The translations under genes and the position numbers were made by a program. Source: Bacteroidota bacterium (GTDB taxonomy: Bacteria > Bacteroidota > Bacteroidia > Bacteroidales > VadinHA17). Taken from it: a stretch of 34,781 nucleotides of DNA. Positions 18,001 through 24,629 of this stretch are shown piece by piece. Numbering within the stretch: the first letter of the stretch is position 1; every line of letters begins with the position of its first letter. The notes under the pieces were generated by a model, which did no database searches, was not told the DNA's origin, and worked only from the letters and a program-made list of their open reading frames with translations. The DNA lies in assembly GCA_011374625.1 (NCBI GenBank), contig DRPN01000005.1, positions 1-34,781 of the forward strand. The letters are read 5' to 3'.

Positions 18001-19205
18001 AGCTGAAAAAAGATGCGGAAAATAATGGTTCTCCGGTGGCTCATGTACTGAAAAAAATGGCTGCGGGCACTGCGGTACGAAATAAAATGATAGAATATCA
18101 ATATGTTAGCGGTTTGTACGAAGACGGAATGCCGTGGAACGGGGTACTGGCCAGACTGAAAACGGGGAATCCCGAAAGGAAATGGAAGTTCATTGTTCTC
18201 AATGCCGATTCATCACCACAAAAAGTGACGCGGTTTGTCAGGGAGTTTGAGTTACAAACCGGACGTAAAGCCCTTGTGGCCTGGAATGGTGGCTACATTC
18301 TGAATGCCGAGCTGGTAGGAAAACTCGGACTTCCGGAGTCGTATATCGGTTCTCCACTCGGTATGATCATCACCGGTGGCAAAATACTGTCCGCCCCGCT
18401 GTTTTCCAAACCGGCTTTTCTGGTAGACAGGGCGGGCAACATGACTATTCAGCGTATCAGTCTTTCACAAGGCATTACCCTGTTCGATGAACAGGAAGAA
18501 ATCCACATGACGGGTGAGCAGAGAAATCCTGCACAGGTACCGGCTGACCGGCCATGTTTTTATGATTTGATGTATTCTGGCGGGGATATTCCGGCAAGGG
18601 GCAGGTCGGTTGTTCGTATGGCCGGCGACAGGATCATGGAAGTGATCAGAAAACCGGTGGGTGGCAGGGTGAAAATCATCCCGGTGGGAATAACTCTTTC
18701 TTTTCCGGAAGGAAAGGTTCCTGAAGGATGGATGCGGGAAGGAAAAGTGTTACAAATTCACATTCCGGGGTTCGAAAACATACAAGATGCGATTGAAGCA
18801 GGTCCGTTGCTGGTTAAGAACGGAAAGAAAACCATTGATATGGAAGTGGAAGGATGGAAAACGGCCTTTTCGATCGCTACGCAGGCTGCCAGGCTGGATT
18901 ACACCGATATGCGGGGTCCGAAAATTGCGGCGGGTACAGATAAGAAAGGCAACCTCCTCCTTCTGGCGGTGAACGGGAGGATTCGTGAGTCGGTGGGGGC
19001 TACCCACGAAGACATGGCCGATATCATGATCCGTTACGGGGCACATGATGCCATGGGGTTCGATCCCGGAGGAAGCAGCACACTGGTGGTGGAAGGGAAA
19101 ACCCTGAATATTTCGCCATACAACAGCCGGTATCAGGAGAATGTATTTTCTTTGCCCCCCGAACCCAGGGCTGTTTCGAATGCGGTGATTGGATACCTTG
19201 AATAA
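15021..19205 (+). CDS. Giant fusion: GT4-type glycosyltransferase, unknown middle region, C-terminal phosphodiester glycosidase (NAGPA) domain
   Basis: 1394 residues without signal peptide or membrane helix, hence probably cytoplasmic. Residues of about 1-600 form a GT-B glycosyltransferase: the acceptor half contains INNAHDYYWEGGTR, and the donor half contains LQPTRIISRKKIEVS and the EX7E motif ETEGRGLPIIEAAACGVPI (Glu479/Glu487). Residues of about 600-1085 are not recognised; they include aromatic helices and a region with GEKAIAILKEIRDQNGLIITHRKDS. Residues of about 1085-1394 match the NAGPA/phosphodiester glycosidase family (PF09992): WNGGYILNAEL, EAGPLLVKNGK, AAGTDKKGNLLLLAVNGR, GATHEDMADIMIRYGAHDAMGFDPGGSSTLVVEGK. 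NAGPA-fold enzymes cleave sugar-phosphodiesters. Building and trimming activities on one chain suggest a glycosylated or glycosyl-phosphate product; the substrate is unknown. A paralogous GT4 lies at 20369-21655. The gene is intact. Confidence 0.82.
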   Translation: MVKKKTAGNILEWLNREPVETWFDLGLFIDRFREERITSSTCFKGNYEAFAEYLKSGGIAFVTFSFSVDGVSIEIEKYASVFRRLFPGINIHYIAGHFRPESYKMIHPSIRKKTVAEAVGFDSWPLYRDYFFRKLERGSDLYNELIGKMWKEVKAIAVQLADYAEKKKVTLFFPVNVCSNPGNVSLAIALVLVSEYLNIPVINNAHDYYWEGGTRPEDIKRYHLRKGPRDFFFTNAHLGEVFSPIEVFYPWESRRWITLNINRRQSDHVIRINGHNPANVMEIGTAVDMDQYTTTNKRIKINTFYQFEQVLSRYRQILVSYSVDDALSNKLVEESDPRPILINGYQTRPLKNFLAENIIFLQPTRIISRKKIEVSFRLIRKLFQSKEFTGKFSETENLKLTLLVTGPIASGHFGYFVKLLQQFARLVNELPELYRQKIYLAFLFSELDKEHFKRRFEKPVGIPELYNIASLVLLPSETEGRGLPIIEAAACGVPIFCRKYEPQNVYEEVIGLHLPEKDRLQVIEFDGLNITRTHVKKILNRVFFPHLFQTEVLHNQMAVRKRYSLPSLEKSMEGICRRLHHQLQDRGETSNFTGTQIQRYRQKILFRNDTLRQIIKETHRQYLPGFGKMGFMIFLKSLIDPSYFRVEEQYLRGTAMQFAREMMLDEQKKIKIPEEKIISFYNAVDEIFRYCEGDYKIMHDHSFAYRHRARKHYAWHDFTLQEISGLINMMFVEIVQPDKTTRVLETSQFFTDWNLALSQLTASSCIAIDDRKWLFERMKANVPMVIFAGRYVSHELEFFALQSIRSRMKLDLQEELTREILEESASAIAPVYVFAQKYTVRNWPEVNEIEKFIKSGRSGELKLLYDYKLLRIIPVEQWCVGIHLPQLGEKAIAILKEIRDQNGLIITHRKDSVIMSDIMDIDRVHIGKVEDPLTEGFMGIPMGSGFIIHIPAGLRVCLSYPVPVQTARQFHEALHGETFRKMCERYGTTNVMEELKKDAENNGSPVAHVLKKMAAGTAVRNKMIEYQYVSGLYEDGMPWNGVLARLKTGNPERKWKFIVLNADSSPQKVTRFVREFELQTGRKALVAWNGGYILNAELVGKLGLPESYIGSPLGMIITGGKILSAPLFSKPAFLVDRAGNMTIQRISLSQGITLFDEQEEIHMTGEQRNPAQVPADRPCFYDLMYSGGDIPARGRSVVRMAGDRIMEVIRKPVGGRVKIIPVGITLSFPEGKVPEGWMREGKVLQIHIPGFENIQDAIEAGPLLVKNGKKTIDMEVEGWKTAFSIATQAARLDYTDMRGPKIAAGTDKKGNLLLLAVNGRIRESVGATHEDMADIMIRYGAHDAMGFDPGGSSTLVVEGKTLNISPYNSRYQENVFSLPPEPRAVSNAVIGYLE

Positions 19206-19215
19206 TGATGTATGT

Positions 19216-20340
19216 ATGGCCGGTGTTTATATACACATTCCCTTTTGCAGGCAATTGTGCCACTATTGTGATTTTCATAAGACCATTTCCCTGGCCCGGA
19301 CAGGAAGAATGGCAGACTGCCTGAAACGGGAACTCATCCTTCGGCGTGAATATCTCAGTCAGACGGTAGAAACCATTTATTTCGGGGGAGGAACTCCTAC
19401 TGTTCTGGCGTCCGGTCAGCTCGAAGATTTACTGCACACTGTTCAGGAGCTGTTTACGGGTTCCGGGAATCAGGAAATTACTGTGGAAGCCAACCCCGAC
19501 GATCTGGATCCAAACATGTGCGAAACACTGCTAAAAGCAGGGTTTAACAGGATCAGCATCGGGATACAGTCCTTTCAGGAGGCCGATCTGACACTGATGA
19601 ACCGGAGACATACGGCGGAACAATCTATCCGTTCGGTACAGGACGCACAAAATGCCGGTTATGAAAATATTTCCGTGGATCTGATGTACGGACTGCCGGG
19701 AATGACTACGGATACATGGAAAAGAAATGTAGAAACAGCCCTTTCGCTGAATGTACAGCATATCTCGGCCTATTATCTCACCATTGAAAAGGGAACCATG
19801 TTTTACCGGTGGAAGAAGCAGGGAAGGCTGCGGGAACAGGATGAGGCGGAGGGATTTGAGCAGTTCAGGGTGCTGAACAGGGTGGCTGCAGCGGCCGGCT
19901 TTCAGCATTATGAAATATCCAATTATGCCTTACCCGGATACCGGTCCGGACATAATTCGGCCTACTGGAAAGGCATTCCGTACCTGGGGATAGGTCCTTC
20001 GGCACATTCTTTCAACGGAAAGGAAAGACAATGGAATATATCGCACAACGCCAGATACCTCCGGGCCATTGAGGAAGGGGTCATTCCTGCAGAAAAGGAA
20101 AAACTTTCCCGCATCATGCAATTCAATGAAACGGTTATGACCGGATTGCGTACGTCCGACGGCCTGGACCTTGAGGAAATATCCGGAAAATTCGGCACCG
20201 ATCTCCGGGAGTACTGCCTGAATGTAGCAGAGAAATACATACGGAACGGATGGATGATCCGCGACCACGAAAAGCTGATTCTTACGGAAGAAGGAATGTT
20301 TCTTTCCGACACGATTATATGTGATTTTTTCAGGGAATAG
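19216..20340 (+). CDS. hemW: Radical SAM HemW (heme chaperone, HemN-like)
   Basis: 374 residues from the ATG at 19216 (MAGVYIHIPFC); the longer reading would start at a TTG inside the preceding gene. The radical SAM cluster motif is CRQLCHYCDF (Cys11, Cys15, Cys18). Phe two residues after the last Cys and the missing fourth cysteine are typical of HemW rather than coproporphyrinogen dehydrogenase HemN. The SAM-binding TIYFGGGTPTVL, the EANPDDLD strand and NRISIGIQSFQ follow. The HemN C-terminal domain is present (GLRTSDGLDLEEI). HemW binds heme and delivers it to respiratory enzymes; true oxidase activity is not expected. It begins ten bases after the large fusion gene's stop and probably shares its transcript without an obvious functional link. 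Confidence 0.93.
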   Translation: MAGVYIHIPFCRQLCHYCDFHKTISLARTGRMADCLKRELILRREYLSQTVETIYFGGGTPTVLASGQLEDLLHTVQELFTGSGNQEITVEANPDDLDPNMCETLLKAGFNRISIGIQSFQEADLTLMNRRHTAEQSIRSVQDAQNAGYENISVDLMYGLPGMTTDTWKRNVETALSLNVQHISAYYLTIEKGTMFYRWKKQGRLREQDEAEGFEQFRVLNRVAAAAGFQHYEISNYALPGYRSGHNSAYWKGIPYLGIGPSAHSFNGKERQWNISHNARYLRAIEEGVIPAEKEKLSRIMQFNETVMTGLRTSDGLDLEEISGKFGTDLREYCLNVAEKYIRNGWMIRDHEKLILTEEGMFLSDTIICDFFRE

Positions 20341-20368
20341 TGCCTGAAGGAAGATATACAGGATCAGT

Positions 20369-21655
20369 TCAGGTAAGGCCTGTACGGAGGATCAGTTCAT
20401 GCAACTTTTCCTCCAGAACATCATAGGAAAAATACTTTTTACCCAGTTGATAATTGTATTCGCCAATTTCCCTGTTTAAATCATCTTTATAGATTATTTC
20501 GGCCATTTCGCGAACCTTTTCATCGGTCAGCTGATTATCTTCAAGCATCACAATTTTAAATCCCTTGCTTCCGATATCAGGCCAGAAAACCGGCTTGTAA
20601 TTGTTTACAAAGATGGGGGTTCTGGCCAGCACAGCTTCCACAAAAGCATTGCCGAAGCCCTCATAAGTACTGAAGTATGTACAGGCCCGAGCATGAGCAT
20701 AGGCATCGGACAGGGAGTAGTTGACCTCTCCGTTCTGACCCCGTAAACCCCGGTTGTGGAAATTATCGCTGGCAAACCGGACCTGTGACCCCAGTTTCAG
20801 ATCATGGATCAGGTCGACCAGCTTCTGGTAATATTTGTTTCCTTCGTCGTCTGCCTGGCTCCCGGTGATAATCAGTTTCAAACAGGGATCTTCCAGCCGG
20901 TGTACCAGCTGAATGGCGACCTCAATGGCTTTTCGGCTGACGATACGGGTAATCTGGAAAAGCAGGATATCGTTTTTGTCAAAACCCAGGTTTTCTCTCA
21001 GGTTTTTGTTTTTCTCCGTGATCTCTCCGAAAGGCTGGTCGAAATCCATGACATTAGGCACCACCACCGCATCACGGCCATATTTTTCCAGCAGGGTTTT
21101 CCGTGCATTCGTATTGATTACCGCATGATAACTGTTTGGCAGGCGCAGGGGGAAATTTTCGGCAATAAACCGGTTGATATCTTCATGTGGAGAAAGGTAC
21201 CGGTCGCCGCGTTCCCAGGCAAAATCGTGATCATGGGTGATAATCGGAATATCCAGTTGCTGGGCCGCTTTACGGATCCCGAAACCCATTTCGAGATGGG
21301 AGGGAAGGGAAGAAGCATTTTCTGAGATCAGGAGCTGTAGCTTGTTATCCTTTACCCAGGTTTTGATTTTATTGGCAATGATGTTGGAATAAAGGAAAAT
21401 GTGGGCTTTCAGTTCATCCAGGTTCGTATCGGGGTGAAAAAAAGCCTTTTTCTGGCTCCAGAAACTTTCCGGGCTGAAAAACGACATTTCCGGAACCAGT
21501 GTTTCGAAATCATGGTTCATGGGTCTTTCCTGATACTGGCCTGACAGGATATAAACTTCATGGCCCATCCTTCTCAGCACATGGATCCATTTTTCCGCTT
21601 CCAGGGCCACTCCGTCAACCCCGCCGATCCTGCCAATGATCATACCTGTTTTCAC
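20369..21655 (-). CDS. GT4-family glycosyltransferase
   Basis: 428 residues, GT-B fold, retaining type. The N-terminal half has MIIGRIGGVDGVALEAEKW, a nucleotide-sugar GT4 opening, and HDHDFAWERGDRYLSP. The C-terminal half has ITRIVSRKAIEVAIQLVHRL, LIITGSQADDEG and the EX7E catalytic motif in YEGFGNAFVEAVLARTPIFVNNY. It shares these landmarks with the N-terminal part of the 1394-residue fusion at 15021, so the two are probably paralogues acting on related acceptors. The HDHDF-WERG type of GT4 has been linked with small-molecule acceptors such as glycerate derivatives in other bacteria; I hold that loosely. It is the last gene of the long minus-strand run, 28 bases after the coiled-coil gene, and converges on hemW. 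Confidence 0.9.
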   Translation of the reverse strand: MKTGMIIGRIGGVDGVALEAEKWIHVLRRMGHEVYILSGQYQERPMNHDFETLVPEMSFFSPESFWSQKKAFFHPDTNLDELKAHIFLYSNIIANKIKTWVKDNKLQLLISENASSLPSHLEMGFGIRKAAQQLDIPIITHDHDFAWERGDRYLSPHEDINRFIAENFPLRLPNSYHAVINTNARKTLLEKYGRDAVVVPNVMDFDQPFGEITEKNKNLRENLGFDKNDILLFQITRIVSRKAIEVAIQLVHRLEDPCLKLIITGSQADDEGNKYYQKLVDLIHDLKLGSQVRFASDNFHNRGLRGQNGEVNYSLSDAYAHARACTYFSTYEGFGNAFVEAVLARTPIFVNNYKPVFWPDIGSKGFKIVMLEDNQLTDEKVREMAEIIYKDDLNREIGEYNYQLGKKYFSYDVLEEKLHELILRTGLT

Positions 21656-21683
21656 TGCAAGTCAGGTTGGTGGATTGGGAAGG

Positions 21684-22604
21684 TTATTTCAGCAGGAATT
21701 CTGCAGAACCGATCATATACCCGTCGGCGTAAAGGGTGGCGGTATATTCGCCGGGAATGAACTGCCCGTCGTTCGGATAATAGATACACATTTCCACATC
21801 CTGATTCATGTATTCCACCTCTCTTCTGGCTGAGTAAACAATGATATTGTCCTGGTATTCAAACAGGTTGTCAACCGAAAGGGTCAGTACCAGTTCATCG
21901 GGTCTGACCAGACGCAGGTAAACATACCGTTTACCGGCAGGGGTGATCGGATTTTCCCGCAAGGTAAAACATACCATGATCTGTTCCATCCGGTTGATTC
22001 TGTCTCTTTCCTTTCCCCGGCTGTTAATCGGGGTTACTGTAATGTCGGTGGCTTTGATTATCGATGCCATCTGTACTTTCGACGAAAGCTCTTCCCTTAT
22101 CTGGGAAAGTTCTTCCTTTTCGGTCTGTACCTGCTCCAGCTGTGTTTTGACCTGAAGGTTTTCTTCCGCCAGGAGCTTGTTGCGTGTATTCAGCGAGTCG
22201 ATCTGGATAATGTACGACCGCATCACATTCCTCAGGGTTGACAGTTCTTTTTTATATAACTGGATCTTTTCCACGTTGGAAGCCTGTATGGCTAGCAATT
22301 GCCTGATCTTGTCCTGTTCACGTTCCAGTTGCACATTGAGACTGTCGTTGTTGGTTTTGAGTGTGTCGTACCCATAGATCATGGCATTCAGCTCATTTGT
22401 GAGGGAATCCTTTTCCGCCGTAAGGACTCTTTCCATGACCACCATCTCCTTTTTGGTGGTGATCTGCAGATAAGCCAGGACTCCAATGCCAATGAGTAAG
22501 ATAATGCTGGCTATGATCCATCCGGTGGCCTTTTTTTCAGCGGAGGCGGATGGTGTCTGAACCTTTTCCGCATCTTTTTCCTGAAGATTGTTTTTTGTTT
22601 CCAT
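21684..22604 (-). CDS. Membrane-anchored coiled-coil protein, unknown function
   Basis: 306 residues from ATG 22604 (METKNNLQEKDAEK); an upstream ATG at 22619 would add five residues. A cytoplasmic tail of about 30 residues leads into one membrane helix (WIIASIILLIGIGVLAYLQI), then a long alpha-helical coiled coil (about residues 50-185, rich in Leu, Glu, Gln and Asn: SLTNELNAMIYGYDTLKTNN, LREQD-like heptads, TQLEQVQTEKEELSQI). The last 110 residues look beta-rich (VMVCFTLRENPITPAGKRYVYLRLVRPDELVLTL, then CIYYPNDGQFIPGEYTATLYADGYMIGSAEF) and may be an Ig-like domain. The topology is single-pass with the coiled coil in the periplasm. It could brace or measure a periplasmic complex made with the neighbouring TPR and barrel proteins. 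I do not recognise a named family. Confidence 0.82.
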   Translation of the reverse strand: METKNNLQEKDAEKVQTPSASAEKKATGWIIASIILLIGIGVLAYLQITTKKEMVVMERVLTAEKDSLTNELNAMIYGYDTLKTNNDSLNVQLEREQDKIRQLLAIQASNVEKIQLYKKELSTLRNVMRSYIIQIDSLNTRNKLLAEENLQVKTQLEQVQTEKEELSQIREELSSKVQMASIIKATDITVTPINSRGKERDRINRMEQIMVCFTLRENPITPAGKRYVYLRLVRPDELVLTLSVDNLFEYQDNIIVYSARREVEYMNQDVEMCIYYPNDGQFIPGEYTATLYADGYMIGSAEFLLK

Positions 22605-22638
22605 AAATGCCTGGTGCATGTGTGTGTAAAGAACGTCA

Positions 22639-22646
22639 CAAAGTTA
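22639..22646 (-). promoter_or_regulatory. Candidate -7 box inside the minus-strand run
   Basis: On the minus strand TAACTTTG matches TAnnTTTG exactly in the 67-bp gap after the TPR gene and before the coiled-coil gene. It could start a secondary transcript for the coiled-coil and GT4 genes, with a leader of about 28 bases to the 22604 ATG. No -33 TTG was seen. Confidence 0.35.
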
Positions 22647-22671
22647 GGGATATTTTCCTCACCTGCGCATG

Positions 22672-23307
22672 TTATTTTATCTGTTCCAGTCCTTCCAGCG
22701 CCGAAGATCCTCCGGGAGTATGCATCAGGGCTTTCTGGAAAAGAACACGGGCTTCGTTGATCCGGTTCAGTTTCAATTTGGTCCAGCCCAGCATGATCAG
22801 GGCATCGTAATCAAAAGGATACAGGTTCACGACCTTTTCAAAATAGGGAAGAGCCCGGTGGTAGTCCTCTCTTCCGTAATAGATCAGTCCCAGCCGGTGA
22901 AGGGCTACTGATTGATTGGGACAGATCTCGAGTATTTTTTCATACTGGGCTATTACCAGGTTCCAGTTTCCCAGGGCTGAAGCAGGGTATACCAGCCCGA
23001 AGCGGGGTTCCACTGCGTACGGCATGAGGGAAACGGCTTTATTGTAGTAGGCCAAGGATTCGGTAAAGAGCCCGCACTGATAAGTAAGCCAGCCAAGCCG
23101 CAGGTTGATCTCGTATGATTTTTCATCATATACTTCTTTCAGGGCATCGATGGCTTTCTGATAATCCCCCGATGCTTCTTCCAGATAACTTTGCTGAAAC
23201 TGACCGATCACTTTGTTCATATTTTGGGTTTGACCCTGAACTTGTTGCAGGGGCCATAACCACAGGGTCATCATGGCCGTCCAGATAATTTTCTTTAAAA
23301 ATTCCAT
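22672..23307 (-). CDS. Periplasmic TPR protein
   Basis: 211 residues with a signal peptide (MEFLKKIIWTAMMTLWLWPLQQVQGQ). After it come about five TPR-like units: DYQKAIDALKEVYDEKSYEINLRLGWL, GLFTESLAYYNKAVSLMPYAVEPRFGL, NWNLVIAQYEKILEICPNQSVALHRLGLI, DYHRALPYFEKVVNLYPFDYDALIMLGW and INEARVLFQKALMHTPGG. TPR arrays bind proteins; here the likely partner is the preceding beta-barrel/TPR protein, whose gene overlaps this start by 13 bases. The overlap implies coupled translation. No catalytic residues are expected. The specific role is unknown. Confidence 0.86.
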   Translation of the reverse strand: MEFLKKIIWTAMMTLWLWPLQQVQGQTQNMNKVIGQFQQSYLEEASGDYQKAIDALKEVYDEKSYEINLRLGWLTYQCGLFTESLAYYNKAVSLMPYAVEPRFGLVYPASALGNWNLVIAQYEKILEICPNQSVALHRLGLIYYGREDYHRALPYFEKVVNLYPFDYDALIMLGWTKLKLNRINEARVLFQKALMHTPGGSSALEGLEQIK

Positions 23308-24629
23308 TGTATTCCTCCGTTTAAGGTATGTACGTTATAGTGAACATGATTTGTGCCCACCGGTTCAGCGGCCGGATAGGCATTGTATGTGCTGTGAAGC
23401 CTTGAAAGGGTATAGCTCAGCGTAAAATGTGTATTGTTTTTCAGTAAGAAGATGAGGTTTCCTCCCGCCATATATTCGATATAATCCAGTGAATTGAAAA
23501 CCGAAGCTCCCAGGTTGTCGGTAAAATTTTTCAGGTTACCCGTGTATCCGAACAACTCCATCCACAGTGATCCGGTAACTTTCCATCCCAGCTTTTCCCT
23601 GAATACGTATCTTTCATCCACGGTAATGTTCCGGGAATGTTCGGTAATTCTTGAAATTCCGGTAACCGAATACATATTTAGATTTCCGAGGGGGTAACAG
23701 GTAAGCTGCAGGTTCTGTTGCCAGTGTCGAAGCTGGTTGATATAGGTGTAGGTACCCGATATATCCAGATTGAACGGACCGGCTTCCTGGTTATAGGCCA
23801 GGTGCAGAACCACATCATTTGAAATAAATTCGGGTGCCAGCTGGATAACATGGCCGAAGCCCTGTCTCTTATATAGAGCGGGGCTTTTGGTATATACGTA
23901 GTGAAATGAGGTGATGAACGAAGCTCCGTGAAAGGCCCTGATCCTGGCCTGCAGATAGTATTGGTGCTGTGAAGTGTTTCTTTCCGGAACCACATATGCA
24001 TAGTCAGGACCGTTGTAATAAAAAAGATCGTTCTTATGGATATAGGTATACATATGCTGCAGGTGTATACGCGAAGATAGGGTATGACCCAGCGAGGAGC
24101 TGAAGTAATGAAAATGCCGGGTAAGGAACTGCATACCATCCGATGTATCGGAGGGTATGGTAAAATTACGGAACACTTCCCTGTCGTTGTTGAATGTGTA
24201 CTGATAATTCAAACCGAAGCGGGTTATGTTCGACGATCTGTCAAGAAGGTTTTTCACCCGGAACGACATGGGTAGCCGGGGGATCAATGCATGTACATCG
24301 GCATGGCGGCCGGAAAACAGGTAACAGTAATACAGATATTCCAGAGCTGTTTTATCGCCGGAATTAAAATCCAGTGCCGCCTGAAAATGAGGGATAGCTC
24401 CCCTGTAGTTTGCCGTTTCGTAAAAGGCTATGCCCAGCCTCATTCTGAGATAATAGTAATCATGTCCTTGTCTGAGTGCCTCTTTGCCGGCATTCTTCAG
24501 TTCGCCCCAGTTGTTGGTCAGGTATAACCGGTACGTTAACGTATCATAATGGATAAAGTCGTTATGATCCTGTGCCGGGGCGGTACGGAAACTAAGCACT
24601 ATCAGCGGTATGATCAGATAACGGTACAT
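23295..24629 (-). CDS. TPR plus outer-membrane beta-barrel protein
   Basis: 444 residues with a signal peptide (MYRYLIIPLIVLSFRTAPAQ). Residues of about 25-140 carry two to three TPR-like helical pairs (YYLRMRLGIAFYETANYRGAIPHFQAAL). From about 150 to the end alternating strands with many aromatic residues form a barrel of roughly 14-16 strands (RFGLNYQYTFNN, YYLQARIRAFHGASFITSFHYVYT, NTHFTLSYTLSRL), and the chain ends in the C-terminal Phe of an outer-membrane beta-signal (GGIQWNF). It overlaps the upstream UT/M23 gene by 16 bases and the downstream TPR gene by 13, the tightest coupling in the window. By inference it is the outer-membrane pore or anchor of this operon; its ligand is unknown. 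Confidence 0.84.
   Translation of the reverse strand: MYRYLIIPLIVLSFRTAPAQDHNDFIHYDTLTYRLYLTNNWGELKNAGKEALRQGHDYYYLRMRLGIAFYETANYRGAIPHFQAALDFNSGDKTALEYLYYCYLFSGRHADVHALIPRLPMSFRVKNLLDRSSNITRFGLNYQYTFNNDREVFRNFTIPSDTSDGMQFLTRHFHYFSSSLGHTLSSRIHLQHMYTYIHKNDLFYYNGPDYAYVVPERNTSQHQYYLQARIRAFHGASFITSFHYVYTKSPALYKRQGFGHVIQLAPEFISNDVVLHLAYNQEAGPFNLDISGTYTYINQLRHWQQNLQLTCYPLGNLNMYSVTGISRITEHSRNITVDERYVFREKLGWKVTGSLWMELFGYTGNLKNFTDNLGASVFNSLDYIEYMAGGNLIFLLKNNTHFTLSYTLSRLHSTYNAYPAAEPVGTNHVHYNVHTLNGGIQWNF

Noticed and set aside
19189-19215. HemW start overlapping the fusion gene
   Set aside because: The codon is TTG; the ATG at 19216 places the radical SAM cysteines at the usual distance from the N-terminus.
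20360-20399. Direct repeat AGGATCAGTTCA at 20360 and 20388
   Set aside because: Two 12-base copies overlap the end of the GT4 gene; this is short and has no further copies nearby, so it is likely chance or slippage.
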